A DNA stretch of 64,000 nucleotides, taken from Hyphomonadaceae bacterium. Its GTDB lineage: Bacteria > Pseudomonadota > Alphaproteobacteria > Caulobacterales > Hyphomonadaceae. The notes below the pieces were generated by a model, which saw nothing but the letters and a program-made list of their open reading frames with translations, had not been told where the DNA came from and did not search any database. Shown one piece after another: positions 57,101-64,000 of this stretch. The stretch's first letter is position 1. Each line of letters starts with the position of its first letter. Location of the stretch: NCBI GenBank assembly GCA_030158285.1, contig JAOATF010000008.1, positions 17,172-81,171 on the forward strand. Direction: 5' to 3'. A program made the position numbers and the translations under genes.

Positions 57101-57412
57101 CGAGCCGGTCAGCTGCGCGCCGGAGAAGTAGTAGGCTTCACCGGTCGTCGGACCGGAAATCGTCAGGTTCTTCGCGAATTCGAGAGCCGTCGGAGCGCCT
57201 TGTTCTTCGAGTTCTTCCTGAGAGAAGACCTCAACCGGCAGAGCGGCGTCTTCAGGCGTGCCCTGAATGAACGAGCCCGTGACGACGACGCGTGCACTGT
57301 CGTCCTCTTTCTTTGCCGGTGGTGTGACCGTGTCTTGCGCCCAGGCAGGAAGTGCTCCTGCCAAGCCAAGGATAAGCGCAGCGCTGGACGCGCCGCGGAG
57401 CGTAAACTTCAT
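54194..57412 (-). CDS. TonB-dependent receptor
   Basis: Signal peptide; VVVTGSFIQGTPEDAALPVEVFSQEELEEQGAPTALEFAKNL plug; NLRGLGADKTLVLLNGRRM; C-terminal aromatic F (TFELGIKKTF). Confidence 0.95.
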   Translation of the reverse strand: MKFTLRGASSAALILGLAGALPAWAQDTVTPPAKKEDDSARVVVTGSFIQGTPEDAALPVEVFSQEELEEQGAPTALEFAKNLTISGPTTGEAYYFSGAQLTGSVNYNLRGLGADKTLVLLNGRRMSQNTANIPSAALSRTEILKDGAAVIYGADATGGVVNFITRDDFVGLEVGGQYKMIDGSDGDYSVSILGGVGDGDVNFMWSAEYEHRSRLESEERDWAAGKYGVNPAPWSTLTNVASWLPRGAYPASALDNTANGEFGAPVAGLVRDFTQSSCEAVNGVYNPNGVAAGVPACSYNYISYYNLVEENDIYRAFAQVNAAINENMEFHFDASYGQVMSPQVFGSPAQPVIRGPARSSGATYQFYAPSTNPYVDAFLNQAVTSGALSAGARAATQGVTPLTYRAFAHGGNPFMGEGNGYGVPSKIDNQIWRVSSGIKGTLGDWAGMAKDIGYDFAVTYNQSISYADSPDIIGYRLQEALAGFGGPNCSVADQNPNQFGTQNSSIGTSAAARAAVGCYYWNPFASSFPTQPELGLANPRYVSGLENRADVAQWLFDDRATETINSSLTADIVFNGMSGIQLPGGEIGWAIGGQTRQLEFREIVPSNIYNGNLQCDWPSQFTTGANTQAQIPLPTTDPNHTGCTPDKPGPFVFFGTNPPNYADQQQYSLFGEAQIPLLDNVNFQAAVRREEFSGGLGATVYKVSGKWDVAGPLSLRGSYGTNYQAPPAGLIPGNIDNGVNSYTRSSGNWLGAQTVTRSDVVPETATAWNVGAIWQSQGFAPDHDLTIIVDYFNIETEDELGLLATANQIADGVFRYGPTAAGVAAPTSAMAFATQQGVATGTVVNSGLAYADCSHPLISRVTFNGGPCVQGVTQANALNTIRTDFGNGPGQATAGFDIQVNYSLPFGPGDLTLAATATKVTKDQNSATELDGFTVAPADDRLGFLNYAVVGFASPELRANASINYALDQHNFRLAAQYISGVTDERGPITPGGFLPGSTTPYGTTFYGVESGDWLSFDATYLFRVTQDLRLTATVSNITDEDPPQSRQELGYDPRMGSPLGRTFELGIKKTF

Positions 57413-57888
57413 AGCTGTAACCTCCCCGTATTGAGTCTGTTGGCGACTCTTGCGGTCACTGTTGACTGCATCGAAACGTGGCGTCAACCGAACGACTCGA
57501 CCCCGCAGACAGAATCTCAAGGCCCGTGAAGGCAAATACTCCTCAGTATCCTGGACGTGCCTTGCGATCCGCCGAGACCGCCTCTAACGGCATGCCGTTA
57601 CGTCATTAAAGAGTTTGATCACATCGCAATCGCGGCATCGCCATCACGCACATCACGCGTTGCGCGAAAGTCGCATGGCGCTTCATTCATCTCGATGCCG
57701 ACTTTCATGTGTCGGTGATCGACGCCACCGCATTGGCGGTCCGATCAGCCTGTCAATGTCAGGTAGTTGCCTTCGCTAACTGCTCACAAACTGTGTGCGA
57801 CGCAGCATCGACTCCCGCATGAAGTTTGACGCGGCGCAGGATCACAGCATTACTCCACCTCCAAACGGGCTGTGATGGAACTTCGCGT

Positions 57889-58920
<1,032 letters not shown>

Positions 58921-58923
58921 ACC

Positions 58924-60021
58924 ATGGCGCGCATCGATCTCGACAACGTCCGCCACGCTTACGGCCCCAGCCCGCAGTCTGATGAGGACTACGCCCTGCG
59001 CCGCGTGAACCACACGTTTGACGATGGCGGCGCCTACGCGCTGCTCGGTCCATCGGGCTGCGGCAAGACCTCGCTGCTCAACATCATCTCCGGCCTCGTC
59101 AGTCCCAGCGAAGGCCGCGTGCTGGTGAATGGCGAAGACGTCACCGGCTTGCCCACGGAGAAGCGCAACATCGCGCAGGTGTTCCAGTTCCCCGTCGTCT
59201 ATGACTCGATGACGGTCCGCGAGAACCTCGCTTTCCCGCTCCGCAATCGTCGCGTGAAATCCGCCGAGATCCGCGAGCGTGTGAACCAGGTGCTCGAAAT
59301 CGTCGGCCTCACCGCGCTGGCCGATCGCCGCGCACGCGGCCTCACCGCGGACGAGAAACAGAAGATCTCCCTCGGCCGCGGCCTCGTCCGCCCCGATGTC
59401 AGCGCCATCCTGTTCGACGAACCGCTCACCGTCGTCGACCCGCAGATGAAATGGCAACTCCGCGCCAGCCTCCGCGAGGTCCACCGCCGCAGCCGCGCGA
59501 CAATGATATACGTCACCCACGACCAGACCGAAGCGCTCACCTTCGCCGACAAGGTCGTCGTCATGCACGCCGGCGAGATCGTGCAGGTCGGCACGCCCGC
59601 CGAACTGTTCGCGCAGCCGAAGCACACGTTTGTGGGCTATTTCATTGGCTCTCCGGGCATGAATGTGATGCCGGTCACGCTCGATGGCGTCAGCGCCCGC
59701 ATCGGCGGCCACGCCGTTGCGCCCGCCGCCGCGCCGCAAGCTGCAGCCACGTCAAAACTCGAACTCGGCGTCCGCCCGGAATTCGTGAAGCTCTCGGCCT
59801 CTGGCATCCCGGCGCAGATCATTCGTGTGGAAGATGCCGGTCGCTACCGCGTCGCCCACCTCACTATGGCGGGCCACCCCGTCGCGGCCATGCTGCGGGA
59901 GGGGGAGGATGTACCCGCCGATCCGCATGTCAGCTTCGATCCTGCCGGCGTGCATCTCTATGCCGACAGCTGGCGCGTCGACGTTGCTGGCCAAGCTGCC
60001 GCCGGAAAGGTTGCCCAATGA
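58924..60021 (+). CDS. glpT: ABC transporter ATP-binding protein (GlpT-like)
   Basis: Walker A GPSGCGKTSL; signature replaced by LTADEKQKISLGRGLVR; AILFDEPLTVVDPQMKWQLR. Confidence 0.82.
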   Translation: MARIDLDNVRHAYGPSPQSDEDYALRRVNHTFDDGGAYALLGPSGCGKTSLLNIISGLVSPSEGRVLVNGEDVTGLPTEKRNIAQVFQFPVVYDSMTVRENLAFPLRNRRVKSAEIRERVNQVLEIVGLTALADRRARGLTADEKQKISLGRGLVRPDVSAILFDEPLTVVDPQMKWQLRASLREVHRRSRATMIYVTHDQTEALTFADKVVVMHAGEIVQVGTPAELFAQPKHTFVGYFIGSPGMNVMPVTLDGVSARIGGHAVAPAAAPQAAATSKLELGVRPEFVKLSASGIPAQIIRVEDAGRYRVAHLTMAGHPVAAMLREGEDVPADPHVSFDPAGVHLYADSWRVDVAGQAAAGKVAQ

Positions 60022-60871
60022 AGCCGGTCAACCAGAGAGCCTGGTTCCTCGTTGCGCCCGTGCTGCTGCTCGTGGCGTTCACCGCGATCATCCCGCTGAT
60101 GACGGTGGTGAACTACTCCGTCCAGTATGTCGGCATGAACACGCAGTTCCACTGGGTCGGCGACCTGTGGTTTCGCGAAGTGCTGGCGAGCGAGAAGTTC
60201 TGGAATGCGCTGTGGCGTAACCTCGTCTTCTCCGGGATCATCCTGATGATCCAGATCCCGCTCGGCGTGCTGATCGCGCTCAACATGCCGCGCAAGGGAT
60301 GGGGCGTGCCGGTGTGCCTCGTCGTTATGGCGCTGCCGCTGCTGATCCCATGGTATGTCGTCGGCATGATCTGGCAGATGTTCGGCCGCGTCGACATCGG
60401 CCTGTTCGGCGTGATGCTGCGCGACTTCGGCTACAACTACGAAAACGATCCCATCGATGCGTGGTTCACGCTGGTGCTTATGGATACGTGGCACTGGACC
60501 AGCCTCGTCGCGCTGCTCGCCTATGCCGGCCTCGTCTCGATCCCGGACGCCTATTATCAGGCCGCCCGCATCGACGGCGCGTCGCGCTGGCAGGTGTTCC
60601 GCCATATCCAGCTGCCCAAGATGGCGCGCGTGCTCACCATCGCCGTGCTGCTGCGCTTCATGGACTCATTCATGATCTTCACAGAACCCTTCGCGGTCAT
60701 CGCGGGCGGCGATCCCGTCTTCCTTTCCACCGAGCTGAAGCAGACGGTGGAGCTGGGCCAGAAGGCAGCGATGTCGTTGATCTACTTCCTGATCATCCTG
60801 CTCATGAGCTGGGTCTTCTACACGGTCATGACCCGCGACGACGGCGAACCCCGGCAACGGGGAGGCGCATC

Positions 60872-60875
<4 letters not shown>
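60018..60875 (+). CDS. glpP: ABC transporter permease (GlpP-like)
   Basis: MKPVNQRAWFLVAPVLLLVAFTAIIPLMTVVNYSV; EAA-like YYQAARIDGASRWQVFRHIQLP; ATGA overlap with the preceding gene. Confidence 0.88.
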
Positions 60876-61678
<803 letters not shown>

Positions 61679-61736
61679 TTCCGGGCGCTTTATGCTATCA
61701 GGAAGTCGCGCCAATCGCGGCGAATGGAACAGTCTG

Positions 61737-62084
61737 ATGGCTGATACCAGCGTGAATACGGCAGTTGAGGTGGGGGACCTCTATCTGATGGCGAACGTGC
61801 ATCCACGCCGCAGCGGCTTGCCATTCGTCGTCTACATCTCGGAGAAGCAGGGCCAGCACGACGTCCGCGTAAAGGTAGGCGATGGCGTGCGCGCGCCTCC
61901 CTTCGTAGCGTCTGTGAGTGTGCGCCCGGAGATCGAAGTTGTCGCGGGAAGTTTGTCAGCCGGCGATCTAGCGCTCGTCCGCCAATGGATTGAGCTGAAC
62001 CGCGATGTGATCATCGGTTACTGGGATCGCACGATCGAAGACACGGCAGACGCGCTGGGCCAACTCAAACCGATCGCGTCCTAG
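61737..62084 (+). CDS. Hypothetical protein
   Basis: MADTSVNTAVEVGDLYLMANVHPRRSGLPFVVYISEKQGQHDVRVKVGDGVR...; coding-like ORF. Confidence 0.6.
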   Translation: MADTSVNTAVEVGDLYLMANVHPRRSGLPFVVYISEKQGQHDVRVKVGDGVRAPPFVASVSVRPEIEVVAGSLSAGDLALVRQWIELNRDVIIGYWDRTIEDTADALGQLKPIAS

Positions 62085-62092
62085 CGCCGGGC

Positions 62093-62434
62093 ATGGCCAC
62101 GCTCGCTGACGTCCGCAAAGTCGCGCTCGCCCTCCCGGGCGCGGTCGAGCTGAACGACCATGGCGGCAACTGGTTCAACGTCGGCACGAAGACGTTCGTG
62201 GTCTACGGTTTTCCCAGCGCCCGCTGGATCTTCAAACTCCCCAAGCCGCGTCAGGAACTCCTCTTCGAAGCCAACCCGGATGTCTTCCAGCCCTACCGCG
62301 CCGGCACCATGCGCTGGGCCTATGTCGATGTCGCCGCCCTGACGCCTGCAGAGATCGCCAGCCTCGTCACCGACGCATGGACCGAGGTTGCGCCCAAGAA
62401 GGCGGTGAAGGCGCACCTGCAGCAAGGCCGGTAA
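62093..62434 (+). CDS. MmcQ/YjbR family protein
   Basis: ADVRKVALALPGAVELNDHGGNWFNVGTKTFVVYGFPSARWIFKLPKPRQELLFEANPDVFQPYRAG. Confidence 0.85.
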   Translation: MATLADVRKVALALPGAVELNDHGGNWFNVGTKTFVVYGFPSARWIFKLPKPRQELLFEANPDVFQPYRAGTMRWAYVDVAALTPAEIASLVTDAWTEVAPKKAVKAHLQQGR

Positions 62435-62571
62435 GTCCCGGGTTCCACCCCCCCTCTGTGACTCTCCCGCAAATCTGCTATCCTCCCCGGGTCAAACGCC
62501 CCGATACGGCACAGAGGGCGCAGGGCAGATACGAGTAGAAACGCGATAAAAATCAGAGCCAGGAGAAAAAC

Positions 62572-62832
62572 ATGGCCAGATATGGTTACACCCCTCCCGA
62601 AGCCACCAATGCCCGCAAGGAAGCCCAGGGCCGCCAGATGACGCTCGTCGGCGCCGTCCTCGTCGGTTTCGGCGGCATCGGCATCCTCCTTTCGACTGTC
62701 CTCAAGGCCGTGTGGCTGGGCATCCTCGGCGGTCCCATCGGCGGCCTGTCGTGGCTTGCCCTGCTGGTCGGCGCCGGCGTGTTCTGGTGGGGCTTCACCA
62801 CCATCCGCGACGCCCGCGCCCAGCGTCACTGA
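62572..62832 (+). CDS. Small membrane protein
   Basis: Two hydrophobic helices, 86 aa; preceded by ggagaaaa. Confidence 0.6.
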   Translation: MARYGYTPPEATNARKEAQGRQMTLVGAVLVGFGGIGILLSTVLKAVWLGILGGPIGGLSWLALLVGAGVFWWGFTTIRDARAQRH

Positions 62833-62837
62833 CCCGA

Positions 62838-63077
62838 ATGACGGCTGAGCCCGCTGCTGAAACCGAACGCCTGAAAAAAGGCCAGCGCCAGTTCATGACT
62901 GGTCTGGCCCTCGTCATGTTCGGCATGATCTTCGGCGGCGGGCTCGCCATGGTCTTCTACTTCCTGAACCAGCGCACAGGCGCGATCATCTGCGCCGCGA
63001 CAGGTGTCGCCGTGATGGGCGCCGGCATCGTCATGCAGGCTGCCGCCGCCAAGGCGCTGCGGAGCAAGCCGCAATGA
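62838..63077 (+). CDS. Small membrane protein
   Basis: ATG 62838; MTAEPAAETERLKKGQRQFMTGLALVMFGMIFGGGLAMVFYFLNQRTGAIICAATGVAVMGAGIVMQ. Confidence 0.6.
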   Translation: MTAEPAAETERLKKGQRQFMTGLALVMFGMIFGGGLAMVFYFLNQRTGAIICAATGVAVMGAGIVMQAAAAKALRSKPQ

Positions 63078-63361
63078 CCTTCGCCTGGATGGGATGGACG
63101 CTGCCGACCGCGCTGTTCTTCGGCTTCATCGCGCTGGCGTTGCTGACCCTCGGCATCCTCGCAAAGCTGGCGCCCAACAACGAACCCCGCGTCGGCATCC
63201 TCCGCGTCGCCACCCAGCGCGGCGACCGCTTCTTCCTCAGCCTGCTCGGCGCCGCCTTCATCCACCTCGCCTGGATCGGCCTTGCCCCCAAGGATCTCTC
63301 CCTCTGGTTTGCTACCCTTGCGTCAGTGGTTTACGCTGCGCTCGTTTTCCGGTTTGCTTGA
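63074..63361 (+). CDS. glpU: DUF2160-like small membrane protein (GlpU-like)
   Basis: MTFAWMGWTLPTALFFGFIALALLTLGIL...LRVATQRGDRFFLSLLGAAFIHLAWIGLAPKDLSLWFA matches the DUF2160 pattern as I recall it. Confidence 0.75.
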   Translation: MTFAWMGWTLPTALFFGFIALALLTLGILAKLAPNNEPRVGILRVATQRGDRFFLSLLGAAFIHLAWIGLAPKDLSLWFATLASVVYAALVFRFA

Positions 63362-63411
63362 AGCCGAAATGACGAATCCGGCGCCGTGAGAGCGTCGGCA
63401 GGGAGGACTTG

Positions 63412-64000
63412 ATGCTGGTATCGCGGTCGCGCGGGCTTCTGCTCGCCATGGTTTCTGCATTGGCGTTGGCCGCGTGCGGACCACAGCAGCCCGCTGCAAC
63501 CAAGGAGCCAAACCCCAACGCGGGCGCAGAGATCAAGAAGTTCCTCGACACCGAGATCAACGGCCTGTCCACGCTGGATCGCCCCGCGCAGGAAGCCGAA
63601 CTCAACTGGTTCGCGACGGCCGCCGCCCCCTATCAGGGCATGGAAATCACAGTCGTCTCCGAAAGCATCGCCACGCACGACTATGAGTCCCGCGTGCTCG
63701 CTCCGGCCTTCACCGCCATCACCGGCATCAAGGTGAAGCACGAGATCATCGGGGAGGGCGATGTCGTCGCCAAGCTCGAGCGTCAGATGCAGTCCGGCGA
63801 GAACATGTACGACGCCTACGTCAACGACTCGGACCTCATCGGCACGCACTGGCGCTACCAGCAGGTGCGCAACCTCACCGACTGGATGACCGGCGACGGC
63901 AAGGCCGTCACCAATCCCGGCCTCGACATGGCCGACTTCGTGGGCGCCAGCTTCACCACCGCGCCCGACGGCAAGCTCTACCAGCTGCCCGACCAGCAGT
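63412..64000 (+). CDS. glpV: ABC transporter substrate-binding lipoprotein (GlpV-like), truncated by window edge
   Basis: MLVSRSRGLLLAMVSALALAACGPQQPA lipobox; EITVVSESIATHDYESRVLAPAFTAITGIKVKHEIIGEGDVVAKLERQMQSGENMYDAYVND. Confidence 0.8.
   Translation, partial: MLVSRSRGLLLAMVSALALAACGPQQPAATKEPNPNAGAEIKKFLDTEINGLSTLDRPAQEAELNWFATAAAPYQGMEITVVSESIATHDYESRVLAPAFTAITGIKVKHEIIGEGDVVAKLERQMQSGENMYDAYVNDSDLIGTHWRYQQVRNLTDWMTGDGKAVTNPGLDMADFVGASFTTAPDGKLYQLPDQQ

Noticed and set aside
55493-57529. 678-aa plus-strand ORF
   Set aside because: Antisense shadow of the TonB-dependent receptor; Val/Arg/Asp-rich with no domain.

Overview
The window is a GC-rich, alphaproteobacterial-looking chromosome segment, probably Caulobacterales/Hyphomonadaceae (inferred from gene content). 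Main blocks: (i) an exopolysaccharide locus at ~2.3-17 kb with GT2/GT4 glycosyltransferases, a polymerase, a PPP-type phosphatase, a Wza-like exporter, an outer-membrane beta-barrel, a Wzc-like BY-kinase and an ExoY/WbaP-like priming transferase. It is interrupted by metC and sseA. (ii) Housekeeping and assorted genes at ~17-42 kb (cysK, a SugE/Gdx exporter, recO, parC, bpt, motB, arfB, a GGDEF/EAL protein and others). (iii) A second polysaccharide locus at 42.5-50 kb whose gene content matches the Caulobacter holdfast (hfs) cluster: hfsD, hfsA, hfsB, hfsC, hfsH, hfsG, hfsE, with no hfsF flippase. (iv) An EmrAB-type efflux pair, and a redoxin gene bracketed by ~165-bp inverted repeats. (v) A TonB-dependent receptor divergent from a GlpSTPQ(U)V-like ABC importer. 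Best non-coding and structural observations: a guanidine-II (mini-ykkC) riboswitch upstream of the SugE gene; a tRNA gene whose cloverleaf requires an 8-nt anticodon loop, next to an orphan 451-aa protein; a P-loop-degenerate HfsB-like protein; complementary degeneration in the two ABC ATPases; a probable AUC start codon; palindromic repeats; and structured intergenic regions. All calls come from reading the sequence and ORF translations. No database search was run.
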